Assembly: GCA_029940715.1 (NCBI GenBank)
Contig: JAPYTU010000001.1
Coordinates: 1 to 64,000, forward strand
DNA from: Cytophagales bacterium
GTDB taxonomy: Bacteria; Bacteroidota; Bacteroidia; Cytophagales; MED-G16
Direction: 5' to 3'
DNA length: 64,000 nt
Numbering within the stretch: the stretch's first letter is position 1; each line of letters opens with the position of its first letter. The position numbers and the translations under genes were made by a program. The notes under the pieces are model-generated. The model was not told where the DNA came from, did no database searches, and saw only the letters and a program-made list of their open reading frames with translations. Of the stretch, positions 55,788-63,380 are shown piece by piece.

Positions 55788-56240
55788 ATGTTTGTTACTA
55801 ATTTTTTTTCAGAAAACAAAAACTTTAAAATATCAAACAAAAAAGAAATAAGAGCTCTTTTAAAAAAAATTTGTAAAAAAGAAAACAAAAAAATTAGCTT
55901 TATTAATTGTGTGTTTTGTTCTGACAATAGGTTATTAGAAATAAACAAAAAATATCTTAATCACAGTTCCTTAACCGACGTTGTTACATTCAACTTTACC
56001 ACAAATAATAAAACCATAGAAGGAGACATTTACATAAGCATAGATAGGGTTAAAGAAAACGCAAAAAAATATAAAGAAACCTTTAAAAAAGAGCTTTTAC
56101 GGATTATAATTCATGGGCTACTACACTTAATTGGTTTTTTAGATAAAACAAAAGAAGAAAAAAATACTATGACATTAAAAGAAAACGAATACCTTTCTTT
56201 ATATAGTAAACTCACGTTCCACGTGGAACATAAACAATAA
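55788..56240 (+). CDS. ybeY: Endoribonuclease YbeY (16S rRNA maturation)
   Basis: A 150-residue metalloprotein needed for 16S rRNA 3'-end maturation and ribosome quality control. The family motif HGxLHLxGYxxx appears as HGLLHLIGFLDKT, with H109 and H113; the third His of the proteobacterial HxxxHxxxxxH motif is replaced (Asp-Lys at that place), a form I believe is common in Bacteroidota. Conserved VTFNF near residue 67 and GDIYISIDRV follow the family. Its last codons contain a perfect CACGTG-centred palindrome, a near-consensus parS. mnmG follows 8 bases later. Confidence 0.9.
   Translation: MFVTNFFSENKNFKISNKKEIRALLKKICKKENKKISFINCVFCSDNRLLEINKKYLNHSSLTDVVTFNFTTNNKTIEGDIYISIDRVKENAKKYKETFKKELLRIIIHGLLHLIGFLDKTKEEKNTMTLKENEYLSLYSKLTFHVEHKQ
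56215..56230. other. Near-consensus parS site (ParB/Spo0J centromere)
   Basis: CGTTCCACGTGGAACA contains the perfect 14-bp palindrome GTTCCACGTGGAAC. The classical parS consensus TGTTTCACGTGAAACA is matched at all positions except three, two of which are the symmetric C/G variant seen in other parS sites, leaving one non-consensus first base. It lies inside the last codons of ybeY, directly before mnmG (gidA), a gene that is near parS and the origin in many bacteria. ParB binding would nucleate partition-complex spreading. Only this match was noticed, though an exhaustive scan was not possible by eye. Confidence 0.8.
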
Positions 56241-56248
56241 GAAAAATA

Positions 56249-58111
56249 ATGTTTGCAAAATATGACGTGATTGTGGTTGGGGCTGGACACGCTGGTTGCG
56301 AAGCTGCTGCTGCTGCTGCAAGTATGGGGTCAAAAGTTCTTTTAGCTACTATGAATATGGGAACTATAGCACAAATGTCTTGTAATCCCGCAATCGGTGG
56401 GGTTGCAAAAGGGCAAATTGTAAGAGAAATTGATGCTTTAGGTGGTTTAACAGGAATAGTAACAGATAAAACAATGATTCAGTTTCGTATGCTCAACCTA
56501 TCAAAAGGCCCAGCAATGTGGTCCCCAAGAGCACAAAGTGATAGAATGAGGTTTGCTGAAGAGTGGCGTTTGTTATTAGAAAAAAACAAAAATGTTGATT
56601 TTTGGCAAGAAATGATAACTAGCCTTTTGGTTAAAGAAAAAAGGGTGGTTGGTGTTATAACAGCTTTGGGTTTAGAAATTAAAGGGAGTGCTGTAATTTT
56701 AACAAACGGAACCTTTTTAAATGGGTTAATTCATATTGGTGAAAAAAATTTTGGGGGAGGAAGAACTGGGGAAAGATCTTCAAAAGGAATTACAGAACAA
56801 CTTGAAGATCTTGGCTTTATTTCAGGTAGAATGAAAACAGGAACTCCACCAAGGGTTGATGGTAGGTCTATAAACTACAAAAAAATGGAAGAACAAGCTG
56901 GAGATTCTGTTCCTGGTTGTTTTTCTTTTCTAACAAGGGGGTTATTAAAAAAACAAAAAAGTTGTCACATCACATACACCAACAAAAAAACACACTCACT
57001 TTTAAAAGATGGTTTTAAAAAATCCCCAATGTTTAATGGAAGAATAAGGGGTGTTGGCCCTAGGTATTGTCCTTCCATAGAAGATAAAATAAGTCGTTTT
57101 TCAGAAAGAAATCGTCATCAAATTTTTGTTGAACCAGAGGGTTGGAACACAATAGAGGTGTATGTTAATGGGTTTTCAACCTCTTTACCCGAAGGTGTTC
57201 AGTTAAAAGCATTAAGATCAATTGATGGTTTTGAATCAGTAAAAATGTTTAGGCCTGGGTATGCTATAGAGTATGATTATTTTCCACCAACCCAATTAAA
57301 ACACACACTTGAAACCAAACCAATAAAAAATCTTTATTTCGCAGGACAAATAAACGGCACAACGGGATATGAAGAAGCCGCCTGCCAGGGGTTGGTCTCT
57401 GGAATAAACGCACACAACAAAATAAACCAAAAAAAAGATTTTGTTTTATCTAGATCTGAAGCTTATATAGGTGTTCTTATTGATGATTTAATTAATAAAG
57501 GAACCGAAGAGCCTTATAGAATGTTCACCTCTAGGGCTGAGCATAGAATATTACTTAGGCAAGACAACGCAGATCTTAGATTAACAAAAAAAGGGGTTTT
57601 GGTTGGATTAGCTAATAAAAAACGACTGTGTTTGGTTGAAGAAAAAATAAATAAAATTAATAAAATAGATGATTTCTTAAAGACAACAAAAGTTGTTCCA
57701 AAAAAAATCAATAAGTATTTAACTAGAGTGGGTTCAGCAAAAATTTCAGAAAAAAAATCTTTAGAGTCTTTATTAAAAAGGCCTAACGTTCGTCTTTTAG
57801 ATTTAATAAAAAAAACAACAACACCGCTCGGAATAAACCTATCAAAAGACAAGTTAATCATTGAACAAACAGAAATTAACCACAAATACAAAAGTTATAT
57901 AAAAAAAGAGCAAGAGCTTGTTGATAAAATGAGCAGATTAGATGAAAGTAAAATTGATCCTAATTTTAATTACAAAAAAATACCCTCTTTATCTGCTGAA
58001 GGAAAAGAAAAATTACAAAAAATAAAACCTATTTCTATAGGTCAGGCATCAAGAATAAGTGGGGTTACACCCTCTGACATATCCGTCTTAATTGTATATA
58101 TGAAAAAATAA
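56249..58111 (+). CDS. mnmG: tRNA uridine-5-carboxymethylaminomethyl modification enzyme MnmG (GidA)
   Basis: A 620-residue FAD-dependent tRNA wobble-uridine modification enzyme that works with MnmE. The N-terminal FAD motif GAGHAGCEAAAAAASMG (about 11-27), CNPAIGGVAKGQIVREIDALGG (about 46-67) and the later TGTPPRVDGRS, GQINGTTGYEEAACQG and RMFTSRAEHRILLRQDNADLRL motifs are diagnostic. The C-terminal domain is intact (EGKEKLQKIKPISIGQASRISGVTPSDISVL). Its stop TAATG overlaps the methyltransferase start. Next to parS in the 5' direction. Confidence 0.97.
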   Translation: MFAKYDVIVVGAGHAGCEAAAAAASMGSKVLLATMNMGTIAQMSCNPAIGGVAKGQIVREIDALGGLTGIVTDKTMIQFRMLNLSKGPAMWSPRAQSDRMRFAEEWRLLLEKNKNVDFWQEMITSLLVKEKRVVGVITALGLEIKGSAVILTNGTFLNGLIHIGEKNFGGGRTGERSSKGITEQLEDLGFISGRMKTGTPPRVDGRSINYKKMEEQAGDSVPGCFSFLTRGLLKKQKSCHITYTNKKTHSLLKDGFKKSPMFNGRIRGVGPRYCPSIEDKISRFSERNRHQIFVEPEGWNTIEVYVNGFSTSLPEGVQLKALRSIDGFESVKMFRPGYAIEYDYFPPTQLKHTLETKPIKNLYFAGQINGTTGYEEAACQGLVSGINAHNKINQKKDFVLSRSEAYIGVLIDDLINKGTEEPYRMFTSRAEHRILLRQDNADLRLTKKGVLVGLANKKRLCLVEEKINKINKIDDFLKTTKVVPKKINKYLTRVGSAKISEKKSLESLLKRPNVRLLDLIKKTTTPLGINLSKDKLIIEQTEINHKYKSYIKKEQELVDKMSRLDESKIDPNFNYKKIPSLSAEGKEKLQKIKPISIGQASRISGVTPSDISVLIVYMKK

Positions 58112-58959
58112 TGGAATGTTTATCTAACTGTTTGGTTTGTGGGTCTAAAAAAATTATAAAAAAAAAATCATTAATTGACTATTCACTAACAAAAGAAACC
58201 TTTACTCTTTATCAATGTTTATCTTGTGCTGTTGTTTTTACAAACCCAAGACCAAAAAAAGATAAAATAAAAAAATATTATGATTTAAAAAAATATGACT
58301 CTTATAGCAAAAAAAATGATTTTTTTGGTTTTGTTTATGGTTTTATCCAAAAACTTAACAACTCTTATAAAACAAATTTACTAAAAAAATATAAAACAGG
58401 TTCTCTTTTAGATTATGGGTCTGGGTCTGGGTCTTTTGTTAACTATACTCAAAAAAAAGGATATACTTCTTTTGGTTATGAGCCTATAAACAAGCTGAAA
58501 CATAATTTTATTTATAAGAACAAAATTATTATAAAAAAACAAAAATATGATTGGGTAACACTCTGGCATGTTTTAGAACACACCCACAACCCAAAAAGTA
58601 CATTAAAAGGTATAGGGGGGTTATTAAATAAGGATGGTTTAATAGCTGTGGCTATACCTAATATTGCTTCATACGATAACATTTATTATAAAAAATATTG
58701 GGCTGGTTATGATGTCCCTAGACATCTTTTTCATTTTAACACCACTTCTTTTAAAAAGTTGGCGACGTTCGCCAACTTAAAAATAATTAACAAAAAACCC
58801 CTGTGGTTTGATCCAATATACGTTTCTATGTTAAGCGAAAAATATAAAAAAAATAAATTTTCCTTTCTTTCTGGTTTTTTTCGTGGTTTCATTTCAAATT
58901 TATATGCAATAAAAACAGGTCAACATTCAAGTATTATATATATTTTACGTAAATGCTAA
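58111..58959 (+). CDS. Class I SAM-dependent methyltransferase with N-terminal Cys4 motif
   Basis: A 282-residue methyltransferase. Four N-terminal cysteines (C7, C10, C36, C39) form a likely zinc ribbon, as in the N-terminal zinc-binding domain of methyltransferases that act on sugar or lipid substrates. The SAM-binding motif is LLDYGSGSGSF (about 98-108) and the WHVLEHTHNP segment (about 151-160) is the usual post-motif II. The substrate is unknown. Its coding region contains a GC-rich perfect hairpin (58756-58778). Start overlaps the mnmG stop and its end overlaps the Ig-like lipoprotein by 7 bases. Confidence 0.82.
   Translation: MECLSNCLVCGSKKIIKKKSLIDYSLTKETFTLYQCLSCAVVFTNPRPKKDKIKKYYDLKKYDSYSKKNDFFGFVYGFIQKLNNSYKTNLLKKYKTGSLLDYGSGSGSFVNYTQKKGYTSFGYEPINKLKHNFIYKNKIIIKKQKYDWVTLWHVLEHTHNPKSTLKGIGGLLNKDGLIAVAIPNIASYDNIYYKKYWAGYDVPRHLFHFNTTSFKKLATFANLKIINKKPLWFDPIYVSMLSEKYKKNKFSFLSGFFRGFISNLYAIKTGQHSSIIYILRKC
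58756..58778. repeat. GC-rich perfect hairpin inside methyltransferase gene
   Basis: AAGTTGGCGA, 3-base loop CGT, TCGCCAACTT: 10-bp perfect arms, 23 bp in all, in frame as codons AAG TTG GCG ACG TTC GCC AAC TT. The GC-rich core GGCGA/TCGCC stands out in DNA that is mostly A and T. It could be a protein-binding site, an RNA hairpin in the mRNA, or a trace of a small palindromic element. It is the strongest GC-rich inverted repeat noticed in the window. Confidence 0.6.
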
Positions 58960-60647
58960 AATTAATTTATTCTTTTTATTTTATAATAATAATTTCTTCT
59001 TGTGCAAAAATTAGCCCATTAGAGGGTGGTTACAAAGACACCCTTTCTCCTATTTTAATTTACTCTAACCCAAAAAATCATTCTATTAACTTTAAAGAAA
59101 AAGTTTTTTCTTTTGAATTTGATGAAATTATTGATGCTTCAGGGTTATCTCAAAAACTTATAATTTCACCTTACTTTAATAACACACCAGAGTTAAAATT
59201 TAAAAAAAACAACCTTCTTTTAACTTTTGATTCTTCTTTTAAAGAAAACACCACTTATATATTAAATTTTGCTGATGGAGTTAAAGATATAACAGAAGGT
59301 AATCCAGCCAAAAACACTAAACTTGTTTTTAGTACAGGTAACAAAATAGATTCTTCTTTTATTTCTGGTTTCGTGTTGGATCCACTAAAAAATAAGTTTG
59401 TTGAAGGAGCTTTGGTTGTTTTGTATAACAAAAAAGATAGTTTAGGATTATTTAATAAAAAACCTCTATATTTTTCATTTTCTAATAAAGATGGTGGTTT
59501 TTTAATAGAAAATATAAAATCTGGTGAATACAAAATGTATTCTTTTGTAGACGAAAATCAAAGTTTTATAGCAGAGTCAAAAAATGAGGCGTTTGGTTAT
59601 CTTCCTAATAACCTAAAACTTGATTCTTTTATATCAAATATTAATATTTCTTTGTTTAAAGAAAACCCTCAAAAATTAAAATTAGATAGGAAAAGAGAGA
59701 GGGGATTAGTTTATGAGCTCACCTATTCTAAATATATTAAAAAGGTTAATGTTTACACTAAAGGATTTATTAATTATAGTTTAAACGATAACAATTTATT
59801 ACGATTTTATAAAGGTAAATTAAAACAAGATTCTGTTTTTGTTATAGTTGAGGCTTTTGATTCCTTACAAGAAAAAACTACTGATTCTTTATTTGTTTCT
59901 TTTGGCAAAGAAAGTAAACGTGTTTCTAAACTAAGCCACCAATTAAAAACAAACTACAGAAATGATCTTGATGATACCTTGTTATTAAACTTTTCTTTTT
60001 CAAAACCCATAAATAATAAACTTTTTTCTTTTTCTTTTTATGTTGATACGGTTTTTTACACTGGTCCTTATTATTCTAAAAGTGTCTGGAATAAAAACAA
60101 AACAAAAAACAAAACAAAACTCTATTTAAATCAAAAAGCTGTTGCTCTTTTTGTTGATTCTTTAAAAAACAAAGCTATTGCAGATAGTTTAATTTATGAA
60201 AAAGACTCTATTTATACTTTTTTTAAAAATTATTATAAAAAATTAAAAAAAGATAGAGTATTTTTTGTTGTGCCTAAAGGTAGTGTTGTTTCTGTAGAAA
60301 AGGACACTTTAAATAAAATAGAAAAAAACTTTCTTTTTAGAGGAAAAGATTTTTACGGTTCTGTTTCTGGTTCTATTTCTGGTTTAGGTACTAAAGTTCT
60401 TGTTCAATTGGTTTCTGAAAATTTTAGTAGAATATATAAAAACAAAAAATTAAATAATAACTTTTACTTTAATAAAGTAGAGCCCGGAAAATATTATATT
60501 AAAATAATAATAGATAATAATGAAAATAACAAATGGGATTATGGGAGTATTTTAAAAAATATTGGTTCTGAAGAAATTATTTATTATAAAGAAAAAATTG
60601 AAGTTAGGCCTAATTGGATAATTGAAGATTTAATAATTAACCTTTAA
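58953..60647 (+). CDS. Ig-like domain lipoprotein (SbsA/Big_5 type), function unknown
   Basis: A 564-residue lipoprotein with signal MLKLIYSFYFIIIISSC and Cys17 as lipidation site. The first mature domain resembles the SbsA Ig-like (Big_5) fold: PILIYSNPKNHSINFKEK, FEFDEIIDASG, TTYILNFADGVKD and LVFSTG. A following carboxypeptidase-regulatory-like stretch (ISGFVLDPLKNKFVEGALVVLY, IKSGEYKMYSFVDEN) precedes a long low-complexity lysine/asparagine-rich half. Its ybeY-mnmG-methyltransferase neighbourhood is, as I recall, shared with other Bacteroidota. The role is unknown. Overlaps the methyltransferase end by 7 bases. Confidence 0.75.
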   Translation: MLKLIYSFYFIIIISSCAKISPLEGGYKDTLSPILIYSNPKNHSINFKEKVFSFEFDEIIDASGLSQKLIISPYFNNTPELKFKKNNLLLTFDSSFKENTTYILNFADGVKDITEGNPAKNTKLVFSTGNKIDSSFISGFVLDPLKNKFVEGALVVLYNKKDSLGLFNKKPLYFSFSNKDGGFLIENIKSGEYKMYSFVDENQSFIAESKNEAFGYLPNNLKLDSFISNINISLFKENPQKLKLDRKRERGLVYELTYSKYIKKVNVYTKGFINYSLNDNNLLRFYKGKLKQDSVFVIVEAFDSLQEKTTDSLFVSFGKESKRVSKLSHQLKTNYRNDLDDTLLLNFSFSKPINNKLFSFSFYVDTVFYTGPYYSKSVWNKNKTKNKTKLYLNQKAVALFVDSLKNKAIADSLIYEKDSIYTFFKNYYKKLKKDRVFFVVPKGSVVSVEKDTLNKIEKNFLFRGKDFYGSVSGSISGLGTKVLVQLVSENFSRIYKNKKLNNNFYFNKVEPGKYYIKIIIDNNENNKWDYGSILKNIGSEEIIYYKEKIEVRPNWIIEDLIINL

Positions 60648-60970
60648 GTATGTTTAAAAGTTGTTAAGAAAATTTAAATAATGAAATTATTTTTTTAAAC
60701 AACTTTATAAAGATAATATACACATTGGGTTATCAACATTGTTTTTTTGTTTTTTTTAAATATTTTTTAAATCACTGAGTATTAGTTTTTTATATGTTGA
60801 TTATGTGTTGATTATGTGTTAAAAAAAAACATAAACATATTAACACTTTAATTATAAATGTTTTATTTAAACTAATTAAACATAATAAATTTATTTGCTC
60901 TTAATATATTTTTTATCTAATTAAAAAATACTTTTTTTTAATTATTCTTGCTTTGGAAACAAAAACATAA
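60648..60970. other. AT-rich gap with DnaA-box-like repeats; candidate oriC
   Basis: No gene in 323 bases. It holds a 9-bp inverted repeat (AAAGTTGTT at 60657-60665 with AACAACTTT at 60698-60706), TTATCAACA at 60730-60738 (one mismatch from the DnaA box TTATCCACA), and a tandem 11-bp repeat at 60795-60816 whose TGTTGATTA reads TAATCAACA on the minus strand (two mismatches). Long A/T runs surround these. About 11-bp spacing puts two boxes on one face of the helix. The parS is 4.4 kb upstream. It may equally be a promoter/terminator region of the fad operon. Confidence 0.3.
60795..60820. repeat. 11-bp tandem repeat (two full copies plus partial third)
   Basis: TGTTGATTATG at 60795-60805, a second exact copy at 60806-60816, then TGTT at 60817-60820. 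It lies within the 323-base gap before fadB. Each unit contains a DnaA-box-like core on the minus strand. Chance or slippage in AT-rich DNA is possible. Confidence 0.7.
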
Positions 60971-63376
60971 ATGAACAAAATAACTATTAAAAAGGTAGCT
61001 GTAATTGGATCTGGAATTATGGGTTCAAGAATAGCTTGTCACTTTGCTAATATAGGAGTTAAGGTTTTACTTCTTGACATCTGCCCTAAAGAACTTTCTG
61101 AACAAGAAAAAAAGAAAGGGTTGAATTTAAAAGACAAAATTGTTAGAAACAGAATTGTTACTAGTTCTTTTCTTAATACATTAAAAACAAAACCAAAATC
61201 TTTTTACCTTGACGAAAATAAAAAAAACATATCACTAGGAAATATTGAAGATGATATAAATAAAATCAGTGAAGTAGATTGGATAATAGAAGTTGTTGTC
61301 GAAAAGTTAGAAATAAAAAAAATAGTTTTTGAAAAAATAGAAGAATACAGAAAAAAAGGAACACTAATAACATCTAACACCTCTGGAATACCCGTAAAAC
61401 AAATGATAGAAGGAAGAAGTTTTGATTTTGTTGAAAACTTTTGTGTAACTCATTTTTTTAATCCCCCTCGGTACATGAAATTATTAGAAATTGTTCCAGG
61501 TGAAAAAACAAAAAAAGAAATTACAGACTTTTTAATGTATTATGGTTCTCTTTTTCTAGGAAAGGAAACGGTTTTATGTAAAGACACCCCTGCTTTTATT
61601 GCAAACAGGGTGGGTATTTATTCTATCATGTCAGCAATGCACACCATAGATGAAATGGAGCTTTCTGTTGGAGAGGTTGATTTTTTGACAGGACCAAAAA
61701 TTGGGAGAGCAAAATCAGCAACCTTTAGAACAATGGATGTTGTTGGTTTAGACACCATAGTAAACGTATCAAATAATATTTCAAAAGACCTTCCAAAAGA
61801 CGAATCAAAAGGAAAATTTAAATTACCTAAATCGGTCAAAGAACTATATAAAAGAAAATGGTGGGGAGATAAAACAAAACAAGGATATTATAAAAAAACA
61901 ATTAATAAAAAAGGAAAAAAAGAAATTTTAGAACTTAACCTAAAAACCTACGAATACGGCCCAAGAACAAAAGCAAAATTTAATGCTTTTAATGAGGCAA
62001 AAAACGCCAAAAATTTAAAAGAAAGATTAAAAATACTTGTCAACTATGACGATAAAGCAGGGGAATTTTATAGAAAAACCTTTTATGATTCTTTTAGGTA
62101 TTGTTCTTTTAGAATACCAGAGATTACAGATGATCTTTACAAGATTGATCAAGCAATTAAAGCCGGTTTTGCGTGGAAAACAGGACCCTTTGAAACATGG
62201 GATATGCTGGGGGTTGAAGAAACGGTAAAGAAAATGAAAAAAAACAATTTAACTCCAGCTAAATGGGTAGAAGAAATGTTAAAATCTAAAGTAAAAAGTT
62301 TTTATAAATACGAAAAAGGAAACAAATTTTATTATAACATACCAACAAAAAAATACAAAAAAATTCCCGGAAGTGAAGGGCTAATAATTTTAGATGCTTT
62401 TAAAGAGAAAAACGTTGTGTGGAAAAACACAGGAACAACCCTATATGATGTTGGGGACGGAGTTTTAAATCTAGAGTTTCATACAAAAATGAACACAATG
62501 GGAGCAGAGGTTGTTGAGGGAATAAATCACTCAATTACAATAGCAGAAAAAAATTTTAAGGGAATCGTTATAGGAAATGAGGGAGATAATTTTTCTGCAG
62601 GAGCAAATCTTGGAATGTTGTTTATGTTGGCTGGAAACAGAGAATTTCAAGAAATTAATCTTATGATTGCTGCTTTTCAAAACACCATAATGAGGGTAAG
62701 GTTTTCTTCTATTCCTGTGGTGGTTGCAACCTCTGGTTTAACGTTAGGGGGGGGGTGTGAAATTTCTATGCACGCAGATGTTGTTAGGGCTCACACGGAA
62801 ACATATATGGGACTTGTTGAGGCGGGCGTAGGAATAATACCAAGCGGAGCCGGAACGAAAGAAATGACCCTAAGGACCTCTGACATGTATAGGAAAGGTG
62901 ATCCAGAATTAAACATATTAATGGAAAACTTTATGACAATAGCTACCGCTAAAGTTGCAACCTCATCAAAAGAAGCTGTCTCAATGAATTTGTTAAGAAA
63001 CACAGACAAACACACATTAAGTAGATCAAAACTTCTTTCTGATGCCAAAAAAGATGTTATTAATTTGTTTGAAGCAGGGTATACACAAAAAAAAGAAAGA
63101 GATGATATAAAAGTTCAAGGCAAATCAGGTATCGCTATGTTTGAAGCTGGTGTTGCTAGTATGTTTTTTGGTAACTACATTTCTGAACACGACAAAAAAA
63201 TAGCCCAAAAAATAGCGTATGTTATGTGCGGGGGAGATCTTTCTCAACCCTCTTTTGTTTCAGAAAGATATTTATTGGAATTAGAAAGAGAAGCTGTTGT
63301 TAGTTTATGTGGAGAGCCTAAAACATTAGAAAGAATGCATGGAATATTATTTAAAAGAAAAACAATTAGAAATTAA
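60971..63376 (+). CDS. fadB: 3-hydroxyacyl-CoA dehydrogenase/enoyl-CoA hydratase (FadB/FadJ type)
   Basis: An 801-residue multifunctional beta-oxidation enzyme with the dehydrogenase first, as in Bacteroidota. The NAD-binding motif is VIGSGIMGSRI (11-21), followed by the catalytic His region NFCVTHFFNPPRYMKL. The second half is a crotonase domain: GNEGDNFSAGANLGML (about 537-552), LGGGCEIS near 594, and AGVGIIPSGAGTKEM near 618. The GGG of this motif is coded by a run of nine G bases (62747-62755). It is followed 4 bases later by the thiolase gene, the usual fadBA order. Confidence 0.93.
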   Translation: MNKITIKKVAVIGSGIMGSRIACHFANIGVKVLLLDICPKELSEQEKKKGLNLKDKIVRNRIVTSSFLNTLKTKPKSFYLDENKKNISLGNIEDDINKISEVDWIIEVVVEKLEIKKIVFEKIEEYRKKGTLITSNTSGIPVKQMIEGRSFDFVENFCVTHFFNPPRYMKLLEIVPGEKTKKEITDFLMYYGSLFLGKETVLCKDTPAFIANRVGIYSIMSAMHTIDEMELSVGEVDFLTGPKIGRAKSATFRTMDVVGLDTIVNVSNNISKDLPKDESKGKFKLPKSVKELYKRKWWGDKTKQGYYKKTINKKGKKEILELNLKTYEYGPRTKAKFNAFNEAKNAKNLKERLKILVNYDDKAGEFYRKTFYDSFRYCSFRIPEITDDLYKIDQAIKAGFAWKTGPFETWDMLGVEETVKKMKKNNLTPAKWVEEMLKSKVKSFYKYEKGNKFYYNIPTKKYKKIPGSEGLIILDAFKEKNVVWKNTGTTLYDVGDGVLNLEFHTKMNTMGAEVVEGINHSITIAEKNFKGIVIGNEGDNFSAGANLGMLFMLAGNREFQEINLMIAAFQNTIMRVRFSSIPVVVATSGLTLGGGCEISMHADVVRAHTETYMGLVEAGVGIIPSGAGTKEMTLRTSDMYRKGDPELNILMENFMTIATAKVATSSKEAVSMNLLRNTDKHTLSRSKLLSDAKKDVINLFEAGYTQKKERDDIKVQGKSGIAMFEAGVASMFFGNYISEHDKKIAQKIAYVMCGGDLSQPSFVSERYLLELEREAVVSLCGEPKTLERMHGILFKRKTIRN

Positions 63377-63380
63377 AATC

